64,000 nucleotides of DNA. Source: Prunus persica. Taxonomy: Eukaryota > Streptophyta > Magnoliopsida > Rosales > Rosaceae. Location of the stretch: positions 9,298,505-9,362,504 of the forward strand of contig NC_034014.1 of assembly GCF_000346465.2 (NCBI RefSeq), read 5' to 3'. The stretch's first letter is position 1; the number at the start of each line of letters is the position of its first letter. The position numbers and the translations under genes are program-made. The notes under the pieces are model-generated. The model searched no databases. It was not told the DNA's origin and saw only the letters and a list, made by a program, of their open reading frames with translations. Shown in pieces: positions 36,690-46,287 of the stretch.

Positions 36690-38352
36690 GACTTATTTAT
36701 TGTAGTACCCCCTTAAACTTTGGTTAAATCTCGTTTTACCCCCTTAAAGTTAAAATGACCCACTTTACCCCCTTGACCGTGGTTTTGTGTTCCAATTTAC
36801 CCCCCACCGTTAACGACATCCAAAAGACCGTCAAAAATACTGACGTGGTAGGGTCATTACGTTAGCCAATTGTTGAGCATAGTTAGCATCATACGTGGAA
36901 AAGTGGACCTCACATGCTTTTCAAATAGAAATTAATAAATTTTTTTTTACTTTTAAGTTTAAAAAATCAATTATATTACATAATAAATTTTAAAAAAATT
37001 TTGCAAAATTAAAAAACCCTACCCATCAACCACTATCCCTCCAGCAGCCTCAACCCCTCCCACCCAGATTCCCCACCAGTCCCTTTGCCCCTCTCGGTCT
37101 CTCCCACTGATTACAAAACAAAGTTATCAGATCCCCACATAAAATTAATCAAATCTCCACATGTGTGGTTATGAATATCATAGAGAGAAACAAAACAAGA
37201 AAAAGAGGAAACCCCAATCTGCAAATTGTGAATAGAAATTAAGGATAGAGATATGCAAAGTCATAGAAGTATCCTTTAGGTTTGGTGGATCTCATTGGCC
37301 AAGAAGGGAACATTTCCATTGCTATTTTCTTTTCTAGTTTCCTTTCTGAAAGGTCCCAATGATTAGTTTTTATAGTGCAGCTGAGATTTGTTTACTTGAT
37401 GAAAGGTCCCAATGTTTCGAGAAATAGTCTCTGTTTCAAATCATCACATAGCTGCTTGTTTCTCTTGCCCTTTTAATCATTCGTATCTTCTTTGTTCAAG
37501 CCTAGAATATTACTCACTTTATTGCTTGGATCCAACATTTTCTATTAGCTCTCGAAGATCTAAGACGAACCCAGATGAGAAAATAACAAACCCAACGCAG
37601 CCAGCCCCAACCCCTCGCTCATCTCTGCCCCTGTGTGTCTTTCTTCTCTCTCTCTCTCTCTCTCTCTCGCCAAATCCAGCGACCCAATACCCCAACCATA
37701 ACCCACCAACCTATGAAATTACTCTCCACCTGAGCCGCCCTTCTTTTGTTTCTCCCTTCCCTGATGCACACTCCTCCTCTCCTTCTGATGTTCTTCTCAT
37801 GTTCATCTAATTTCAACTCTCAATCAACCTTAGAATGCAAAATCAAACTTTCACGAGTGATCTCGAAATTCGTTTCACCATTTGTCTCAACATTGAAATC
37901 TGAAATGAAAATACATTTTAAGGTTTGATTAGCTATTAGATTGTTTTTATTATTGAGGGAGAGCGGGAAGATCAGCGGAGAGAGTAGAGCAGGCTGGGCT
38001 GGAAAGGATGATGGTGGCTATGTGGAGAAGATGGTTGCTGCTAAATTTTTTAAAAATAAATTTAGGATATTTCTTTTAATTATTTTAATAGACTAAGAAT
38101 ATTTTATTATATTGTGGACTCCACTTTGCCATATCATCAACTCAGATTGATGGGTAAATAAGCTACATATATGAAATTATTTAAAAACCCTTACCACGTC
38201 ATCAATTTTGACGGTTTTTTGGATGCCTTTAACGATGGGGGTAAGGTAGAACACAAAATCACAGTCAATGAATAGGTCATTTTAACTTTGAGGGGGTAAA
38301 AGGGGGTAAATTGAGATTTGATCAAAGATTCAGGTACTACAGTAAATAGGCC
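36690..38352. mobile_element. MULE, non-autonomous, 1,663 bp, with 9-bp target duplication
   Basis: Exact 9-bp duplications AAAATTAAA flank it (36681-36689 and 38353-38361). Termini are GACTTATTTATTGTAGTACC (left) and GGCCTATTTACTGTAGTACC (right, reversed). The inverted arms are about 166 bp (36690-36855 and 38186-38352), rich in ACCCCCTT, with the shared GACGTGGTA near their inner ends. The interior has a CT tract at about 37,647-37,669 and no transposase. Its right end lies only about 50 bp from the telo-box of the S17 gene. Confidence 0.87.
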
Positions 38353-38400
38353 AAAATTAAATAAAATAAAAAAGCCATTCACTTTAACAGACTTCCCGGT

Positions 38401-38409
38401 AAACCCTAA
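38401..38409 (+). promoter_or_regulatory. Telo-box of the S17 gene
   Basis: AAACCCTAA is the telo-box found in plant ribosomal-protein and translation-gene promoters. It is followed by a pyrimidine-rich stretch (CTCATTCTCTCCTCCG) where transcription probably starts. The leader exon would end near 38,505 (TTTTAAG|GTTCAAATC), with the leader intron running to about 39,420. Confidence 0.6.
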
Positions 38410-39088
38410 CATTTCTCATTCTCTCCTCCGTCTCGCTCTTTCACAGACTGAATTCGACGAGAGCTCCATCGCATCCAATCCCTCTTCAGTTTTAAGGTTC
38501 AAATCTCTCTCTCGGTTATAGATTTCGTTAACTTAATTAGCAAATTATGCTGTGTTGTTTTTATTTGATTCAGCTCACTAGCCTGCAATGTCTGTGTCTC
38601 GTTTTGAAAATTTAAACATTTTTCTGGTTGTTTCTTCGATTTAAGGGAATTCATAAACTGGGTTTGTTTTTTCAGAGAGTCAGTCTGATTAGGTAGAGGT
38701 TTTAGTTGCTGGGTTGTTATCTCAGTTAGCAGCATATAAGCAGAAATTAGTATTAGCTCTACAATCTTGTTACTTGGATTTGTTTTTAGATTTTGGAATT
38801 ATGAGTCAGCTTCAAGCTTCAATTTTTTCTCATATTATTACATGCAAATTTTTTTGTTTTTTTTTGTTTTTTTTGTTTTTTGTATTTTTTGTGGGTAATA
38901 TGAATATCATTGAGCTATATATCTGTTCCATAACTTGACTCGAATTTGGAGTTACGCTGAGAAATATGATACAGAACTATAACCATTTAAAATTATGTGT
39001 GTGCTAGTCTGATTGCATAGTTTAAGGCTAAGTCTGATTGTATAGTTTAGGGCTAAGTCTAATTTGACCCGATTCTAAGTCTGATTAT

Positions 39089-39344
39089 AGAGTAATGCTA
39101 CACTTACCACATTTTTATCCCACATTTCTATACTACATGATGTGGCATGTCCATATTATATGCCACATCAATTAAATCAATGAGGTGTATTTTAATTAAG
39201 GCAATTAGAAAAACAAATACTGGAATAAATCATAAAAGAAAAGAAAATATTAAATAATTTTAATTGATGTGGCTATCCACCTCAGTTGCCACATAAGATG
39301 GTATAAAGATATGGTATACAAATGTGGTAAGAGTAGCATTATTC
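39089..39344. mobile_element. MITE (hAT-like) in the S17 leader intron
   Basis: The left end AGAGTAATGCTACACTTACC and the reversed right end GAATAATGCTACTCTTACC are inverted repeats continuing through CACATTT. CTGATTAT lies directly on both sides (39081-39088 and 39345-39352), an 8-bp duplication as for hAT elements. However, similar GTCTGATT repeats occur just upstream (39,008-39,080), so the duplication could be partly pre-existing. Confidence 0.65.
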
Positions 39345-39434
39345 CTGATTATCTGTTGGATGTGAGACTCTCAGGAAGGTCCCCAAGGCCAGGGTTAAGT
39401 GGTAAGCTGTTGTTCATATTAGAGTTTGAGTGAG

Positions 39435-39810
39435 ATGAAGGCGGTTGTGGGGATGGTAGTTTCCAATAAGATGCAGAAGTCGGTGGTGGTGGCGGTGGAC
39501 AGGCTGTTCCATCACAAGCTCTACAACCGGTATGTGAAGAGGACCTCCAAGTTCATGGCCCATGACGAGCAGAATCTGTGCAACATCGGAGACCGAGTAT
39601 ATCTCTTTCTCCTTCTCCTTCTCTTTATTTATTTGATTACTTTTCAATTGTGTTTTAAGCAAATTATTTCATCAGGTGCGGTTGGACCCATCAAGGCCTT
39701 TGAGCAAGCGTAAGCATTGGGTTGTGGCTGAAATCCTCACCAAAGCACGCATCTATCAGCCTCCTTTACCATCTGATTCACCTTCAGTTTCACCTCATTC
39801 TACTTCTTAA
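39435..39810 (+). CDS. RPS17: Bacterial-type ribosomal protein S17 (uS17), organellar, 98 aa
   Basis: 16S-binding OB-fold protein of the small ribosomal subunit, of the mitochondrial/plastid kind. Exon 1 is 39435-39596 and exon 2 is 39676-39810 (GT/AG, phase 0), with ATG at 39435 and TAA at 39808-39810. The sequence shows the S17 core: [20 protein letters not shown], then [12 protein letters not shown], and the family signature [13 protein letters not shown] followed by KRKHWVV. No long presequence precedes the core ([12 protein letters not shown] start). This is typical of the plant mitochondrial S17 type, which is imported with little or no cleavable peptide, so mitochondria are favoured over plastids. 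Its promoter carries a telo-box, and a MULE inserted about 50 bp before it. A spliced 5' leader is inferred. Confidence 0.9.
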
Positions 39811-40810
39811 GGTTTTGCTTTCATTCCAACTACCGTTATATTCTACTCTTTCAACAATGACATAAGCTATTTGTTTTTTAAGAAAAAAATAATAATCCTA
39901 GTTTAATAGTTTTTGAGATTTATAAGTCATATAATATAACAATTGCAATACTCATTTTCTAAATCCTAATAAGTAAGGCAACCAAATGATGTTTTGGCTG
40001 GAAACCTAGAATCCTAAAGGATGTAATTCTTTTTATAACGTTGTAAAAGCCATAATAGGTCTTGGTGCGATGGTTTAGTACACAGCATCACAGGTTTTCT
40101 AAGAAGTGGGTTCAAATGCCCTATAGTCATGTATGTTTTTCTGCTTGTCATTGCATTTTTGTTTAAATAAATTCCTGTGTTTCTAGTCATTTGCAATGAC
40201 AAGACTCCTAAATGTTGTAAGTTTTCAAGTCTTAACATCTGTAATAAACTGTGGTCAGTTAATTTGGCAGAATTTGTAACTGGACATGGCATTGGCATGC
40301 ATAGTCACAAGCGTATGTGAGACTTAAATGAAAATTTTCAGCATGTAGAATTGTGATTTCAATTTCATTCTTTTTGGCAGGTGAAGCTTTTTGAAAGGCA
40401 TCCGAGAGAGTGACAAGACGTTAGATTTAGCCACAGAAAAGTTTCCGTTTCTTGAATATTTTTCTTGTATGGTTGAATGTTTCTCTTATAATCCAAAGCC
40501 TAAAATAGGAGTGATTTGTACCTCCAATTCTTTAGGATGTGTAATGCAATTGAACGTTCATGAAACTGTTGTTGCAAAGTTTTCATATATGCGATTTAAG
40601 CTTAAAGTGATTGGAAAGCATCAGTCTTTCTGAAACTAGATGCCTTGGATACCCAAAAGAGTTCACAAACCTTTTGTTTTACATAGTTACATATTCATGT
40701 TCCATGACAATTGTATATAAATGCACCAATACTCTTAACGAAAGAAAAAAAGTTTGTTTTGGTCCTGGTGCTGTATAGAAAAGTATGACAAGATCATTGG
40801 AGTGAAAATT
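39811..40810. other. S17 3' region and intergenic DNA
   Basis: A possible 3' UTR exon starts after an AG at 40,380. Otherwise no coding sequence is seen, apart from the SINE-like patch listed separately. Confidence 0.4.
40052..40180 (+). mobile_element. SINE-like, tRNA-derived promoter pattern
   Basis: GGTGCGATGGTTTAGT (box A-like) at about 40,063 and GGGTTCAAATGCC (box B-like) at about 40,108 resemble the internal Pol III promoter of tRNA-derived SINEs. There is no defined tail or target duplication. Confidence 0.35.
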
Positions 40811-41935
40811 TCATGCACGCCTGTATTCATCTCCGCAGTCACCAATCACTTTAAGAAGATTCTTCCCTTTCTTTGTGACTTCTTGTATACTGCTTATATC
40901 ATCCTCATCAAGAGCAAGTGAAAACACAGCATTGGAGTCTTGGATGTGTTCTGACAACCCAAGTCTAACACCTATCATCGATCCTGCCACAGCTTGCTGC
41001 AATTTTTACAAGACGAACAAAACCGAAATACACATATTATGACTTAATTGATGTAAATAAGTTTCTCAGGTTAAAAAATCCTATAACTTCCGACATAATG
41101 GTTGAAACTTGCTCTACCTGATCTAATATGTATTTCACGGCAACATTGGGGATTGTGGCTCCATGTTTTGAAGCAATTCCTTTGAGTGTCTGAAGCAGGG
41201 CTTGAAAGAGACTCCATCCTCCCCAGGCATCGACCATCTGCCATACACATTACAAATCTAGTAAGATAGATTCGAAACAGATAAGTATTGTAACTTCTAT
41301 GCTTTCAAAAATGAGTCCTGGTAATAACAACTCTGCGTTATGCCATGCATTCCATCTCCCAACTAGCTTCATTCTAATTGTTCCCTCAAATCATGCAAAG
41401 TGTGAAAGCAACATCCTCCCAATTTTTTTGCTGGATTTTGTATCTAAAACTGACTTGGAAGCAACTTGGGGTACATCTTAACAACCACATTAACTAATTA
41501 ATTTGTCAGCGCAATCAATGTGTTCAAGACGACGTACCCGTTTGTACTTCTGGAGTGAGGGAGTATTTAGTGGAGGCCCAGCAAAGGGAATGTTTAAGTT
41601 GGTATCAAGGAACTTTTCAGATAATAGACCACCCATTACTGTCCCATACCTGCAACAGAAAGCTTTATCATCAAAAGGAATACAAGAGAGTGCTTGAAAG
41701 TCTACAGCAGCTATTAAACGTACAAACAACAAAATTGATTATTCCTTCAAAGTATCATTATTTGTTTTGGGATAAGTACAATTCCTTAGCACCAGGGTTA
41801 AGGAGATGATTATGATAGAAATGTTCCCAGCTAAGATAAGAGCTGATGCAAAGAGCATGTTGATAGAGTGGTGGATGATTGACCATTTATAATCGTCCTG
41901 TGCATTGTGCATTTGTGTGTGTGAGTGTGTGCACC

Positions 41936-42017
<82 letters not shown>

Positions 42018-45000
42018 GTTATGAGTTTGACTCCTGTAAGCTGACAAAGCTCTGCCATTTTCTGTTGAGGACGCATATCAACAATTGAATGTTGGACCTG
42101 ATTACATTGTAATATGGACGTGATAATAAAGCATAAGGAGATGCAAATCATATCAATATGAAAAAATTCAAATAAATAGAGTGTATGAAGCATATACCTG
42201 ATTGCTGACAACAGGAATCTCATTTTCCAGGATTATCTGTAGTCTCTCTGTGTCGAAGTTTGTCAAGGCAACGGTCTTAATTTTACCTGCAAACCAGTAG
42301 CTGAAGTAATGCAATCAAACCTTGAAATGTGGGCCAAGATTTTCATTTTAAATTACTAGTGTCATACACTTAACCTTCTTCTTTCAAATCTGTAAGGTGT
42401 TTTAGTGCGTCAAGGTAACCGGTATTTGCATAATCCCACCTATCTCAAGTAGAAAGAGAAATTTAGCCTCACAAGCCATTCACTTAAAAATATTTGAGTT
42501 TTAGGTGTATTCAAGTAAGTGTAATTCAATGTAGAAATGCATTACATTGAACACAAACTACAGTGGTTAAGAGTGTAGTTGAAAGCATAGGCAATGCATT
42601 AGATGGTAGCAGGCGAGATAAATCTGGGAATGAATTAGTGGAGCAACTAGTCAAACAATGTGCACGATGTGATGGTCAATTCAAATGGAGTTTCCTTGTT
42701 AAGCAAATGACAATTTACATAAAATTGAAAGCTAATGCAGTGGTCATTGCACTCCAGGTCTCAGGAAACTATTGATGTTAAACTGGGTTAATTGTTATAA
42801 TTTTTTTTTTAAAAAGTGAAACTTAGTAGATAAGGTTTGCCAATGATTAAATGCAAAAAATCAAAGACATGGTTCCAGCAAGATATTTCAATATCTGGTT
42901 AGTGCACAACTAACAAATCTGATATTGGAAAAAATGTTCCTTCTTCACCTACGTCAAGCATAACTAGTATGATAACGAAAACTCACTGCCATTGCAATGA
43001 GGGATATCCCTGACAAATGGAAATGGTGCAACATTTCTTTCCATTCAGAAACAAATGGAGTAAGCTGATTTGAGTCAATTTGGGAAAAACACAACTAATT
43101 TGGAATAATCAAAACTTGCTCAAGTTTAAAACTTTGGTTCCAATTGGAGCATGACCCTTTTACAGGTTCAAATTTGAATATCAACACATATTGATACTTT
43201 AACAACAAATGGAAAATCCACTTGACAAAAGGTTTGCGACAACATCTTGCATTAAGAAAAATAATTCATACCAATGAAACTGAAGCATGTCCAAGGAAGC
43301 CACATCCATTCTCTTCCGTGAAACATTTATACTGTCCCTTACGTAACTACTTGTCATCTTAACAGGTGGTGGCACCCATTTTGTAAGACTGCAGCACACA
43401 ATATAGCAGGGAAAACAAATTGTAAAACTCTCCAATTCTACACTCTCACTCAGATATAACATAGTAAGTGAAACGTTAATCAGTCTATAATGCATGCAAG
43501 CAAAGATGCGAAAATGATTGCTCTATGCAATCGCTGAAGCCTCCTAACAATAGCCGGCCAGTAATTTACAACCTAATAAGTGGAAGCAACTCACCCTCTG
43601 ACCTTCTCCAAGAATTCTGGTGGACGCTCCTGACGAACTCGATTGATAAAGATGCCATATAGATCTTCAGCCGGTCCATCTACAAATTGCAGAAAGCCAA
43701 ACTATAAACTCCAGGAAATAAACTCACAATTATTTCTTTCTTTTTGTCTTTAAGGAGGTATTAACTGCCAGGGATAGATTCAGAACGAAAGGACTACAAA
43801 AAAAATGATAAACTTATTTACCACCATCAAACAAATAGAAAAATGCTCTTTAACTGCTCAATTGAGGTCCAAACTCACAAGAAAACGTTTCAATAACTCT
43901 GAATGAAGGGAGAACCTCACTACCATTTATGTCACCATCATAAAATTATCTCAGCAGAAGTGTAATATATAAGTCCAAATGTGACAGACAGAAATGGGAA
44001 GATGACAACTTAAATCACGATGGATATGCAATCAGCGCACACACACTATAAGTTATTGACAATTGAGTGCTATACATATATCTGCCATATCAAAAGTGGT
44101 GAGTCCAGCATCAGCATATTTAAGCATAGCATCAACTGCGTTGTCTCTATCAATTCGACCCCAGCCACCGCTCGTCTGCCACATCCCATTCACAACCCGG
44201 GATATGTCTAATGAATCCTTGCCATTCTTAACCACGGCCCGTCGGATGTCTTCAGTTAAAACACCCTGAACCGGCCTCCAACTGAGTTTTTGAATTCCTT
44301 TGGTCCTTGTTTTCTTGATAGAACTAAAGGTGAATTTTCTTAAAGAATTATGGTGCAACAACTCTGCCATTCCAATTACCAAATGGGAAAGCCTAACTAT
44401 GTAGACAAAACAAACACAGTTTTTCTTCTTCTACATAAATTTTATACAACCAAGTATTATCTTATCAGCTTTCATATGTAGTGTAGCTCTTCTCCTCCAT
44501 TGATTTCATTTTTGCACACAAGCATAACCCCCTTTGTTGTAAATACACACATCATCTAAGGGCAATACTGTTAACCACACGTGGATGACTAATGCAGCGC
44601 TACTTTAACAACCTGTCAGATATATTTCAAGACCACCCAATCAAAAACACCCACGTAAGCACATAAGACCTGGGCGTAAAAATGTAGACAATTTGGGGGC
44701 TTGATTGACATTATGTGACTTACAGTGGTCGGCCATGTCGAAGGTGGAGAGTCCAGCATCAGCGTAGCGAAGCATGGCCTCGACGGCGTCGTCTCGGTCG
44801 ATTCTTCCCCAACCACCGCTCGTCTGCCACATTCCGTTCAGGACTCGGCATATGTCCAGGGAATCGTTCCCGTTCCTCACTGTGACTCGCTGGGTCTCGC
44901 CGGTGACCTGAGTTGCCTCGGCGCACCTGACCGAATTCGCTAGGAGCCTGCGCCGAGTTGAAGTCGTGACCTTGGTGGATTTGAACGACGTCGGATTGGG

Positions 45001-45030
45001 TAGGACGCTGTGTAAGTGTAAAGTTGCCAT
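40811..45030 (-). CDS. Aldo-keto reductase, likely plastid, 386 aa (isoform with exon 1A)
   Basis: NAD(P)H-dependent oxidoreductase of the AKR superfamily; substrate unknown. Nine exons: 44724-45030 (1A), 43595-43679, 43272-43388, 42375-42439, 42198-42286, 42018-42097, 41538-41649, 41118-41237, 40811-40996. All are in phase; ATG at 45030, TGA at 40811-40813. Residues 1-36 are Ser/Thr/Arg-rich and acid-free, like a chloroplast transit peptide. The catalytic tetrad is visible: Asp98 (TFDMAD), Tyr103 (HYGPAEDLYG), Lys134 (GLTKW) and His169 (LQFHWWDY). The C-terminal part carries the NADP-binding loop (GSMIGVRLG). This is the group sometimes labelled 'flagellar radial spoke protein 5-like' in plants, a misleading name. 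The sixth exon's donor abuts a long microsatellite. An alternative first exon is listed separately. Confidence 0.88.
41941..42016 (+). repeat. Compound (GT)n(GA)n microsatellite at a splice donor
   Basis: GT units at 41941-41974 run straight into GA units at 41975-42016. On the gene strand the intron after exon 6 begins GTCTCTCTCT, so the repeat starts inside the 5' splice site. Confidence 0.9.
44076..44370 (-). CDS. Alternative or duplicated first exon (1B) of the aldo-keto reductase
   Basis: Encodes a different N terminus (MAELLHHNSLRKFTFSSIKK, basic and Ser-rich) joined to the same AKR start: NGKDSLDISRVVNGMWQTSG through TFDMADI. Exon 1A has NGNDSLDICRVLNGMWQTSG through TFDMADH. It ends ATA-T|GTATAG in the same phase as exon 1A (CAC-T|GTAAGT), so either could be joined to the exon at 43679, giving DIYGPAED or DHYGPAED. 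It is 350 bp downstream of exon 1A. No separate set of later exons exists, so it is either an alternative first exon with its own promoter or the relic of a tandem copy. No stop or frameshift disrupts it. Confidence 0.75.
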
Positions 45031-45363
45031 TTTAGTATAACGCTAGGATGGAAGAAAAACAATGGGGCAGAAGAACTGAAGAGGATAAGGCCTCCGACGC
45101 CGTGGATGTACGTGCTACTGTGTGTGTCTATTTTGTAACGTTGAATTGACGGTTTTACCCTGTAATTTTTGGTCCGTCCATATAGACAATCATCCTAGGA
45201 TAATTTGAAGGCAAAAAAATTGCACACACCATCCACCCCAATCTATGTCAAAACTTTGGTCCCTATTATTAACTACTTCAGTTATTAGTTTCTAGTTTTT
45301 AGTTTTCATATATTTATTATTATTATTATTTTTTTTATGACCTTTCATATTGAGAGGGACGAT
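45031..45363. promoter_or_regulatory. Aldo-keto reductase 5' region
   Basis: The presumed leader and promoter of exon 1A. AT-rich, with an (ATT)n tract near 45,316. The Copia element lies 334 bp upstream of the start codon, so any more distal promoter parts are now about 6 kb away. Confidence 0.4.
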
Positions 45364-45769
45364 TGTAACTCCATACCAGGTTTTTATATCTCAACACTAA
45401 CCTTGTTCTGACATCTTTGGCTGTAGAAGATCTTCTTCTCTATGCAACACTTTAGCGCTAATTCTCTAGATGGGGTGAGAGCTGTGTGTTTCTGCGTATT
45501 GTTGCTAGAGAAGGGACCATCTATATATATGCATCACTTGACAGCCTTGCCCATCAAGGAGCTGTCAAGTGTTCCTAGTTGCATTAGGATTAGGTTGTTC
45601 AATCCATATAGAATTAGGAATTCCATTGTCTCTTGTATTTCAGTTAGGATAGCTTTTATACAAGGATAATCTGATTAGTTTGAGTATATCTCTAAACATG
45701 CAAAACTCTAGAATCCCTACATGATTAGAAGACCACAATTTCGTGGTTAAGACAATAATTTGTCTTACA
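45364..45769 (-). repeat. Copia 3' LTR
   Basis: 406 bp, TG...CA, in the element's own (minus) orientation the downstream LTR. A small frame within it (45,442-45,669) is repeated exactly in the other LTR and is not a gene. Confidence 0.95.
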
Positions 45770-45780
45770 TTCTCCCACTT
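45770..45780 (-). promoter_or_regulatory. Polypurine tract
   Basis: The minus strand reads AAGTGGGAGAA directly before the 3' LTR, the expected plus-strand primer site. Confidence 0.85.
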
Positions 45781-46287
45781 GGTCGATTAATCATAAGAGT
45801 GTTTGCATAGATCACTTTAGAGGCCTAGTGAAATATAACTCAAAACAATTCCCACTAAGCAATTGTCAACTATAAAACATGAAGAGGGGTTATCAAGATT
45901 TCTGTGAATATCTTGTACTTCAAGATCTTTATAACCACACTCAACACCCTTTATAATCACATAAGCTTCGATCAAGATTGAACTGTAGAACAACATGATA
46001 TACTGTAAAAGCTAAAATATCATGTTTGTTCAATGTCCCAGATTTTGACTTCCAAGGTCTTTATTAAATTCACTGTCATGAATGCATTGCCATGCGCAGC
46101 TTCTTTAAGCTAGCAAATGCTGCTAAATGCTATTCATGTGTTTTTTTTTTTTTTTTTTTCAAAATACAACAACATAATTTTGAGATAAAATTAACTTTAA
46201 TTTGAACCAAAACTGTATCAACATCCATCGAAATTATAGAAAAACCTCAACTTTTGAAACTTGAAACAAAACCAAGCTCCCACTGAT

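Noticed and set aside
37412..37810. 132-codon frame with Ser-Leu repeats
   Set aside because: Inside the second MULE, over a CT tract; no family resemblance.
39426..39434. Upstream start for S17 (Met-Ser-Glu)
   Set aside because: The codon at 39426 is TTG; the first ATG is 39435 and the family starts there.
41739..42223. Frames with Ser-Leu and Thr-His repeats
   Set aside because: Translation of the GT/GA microsatellite in the reductase intron; only 42018-42097 is coding.
44371..44382. Start of reductase exon 1B at 44382
   Set aside because: The codon is TTG; the first ATG is at 44370.
45442..45669. 75-codon frame, identical again at 50,992-51,219
   Set aside because: Lies wholly in the Copia LTRs.
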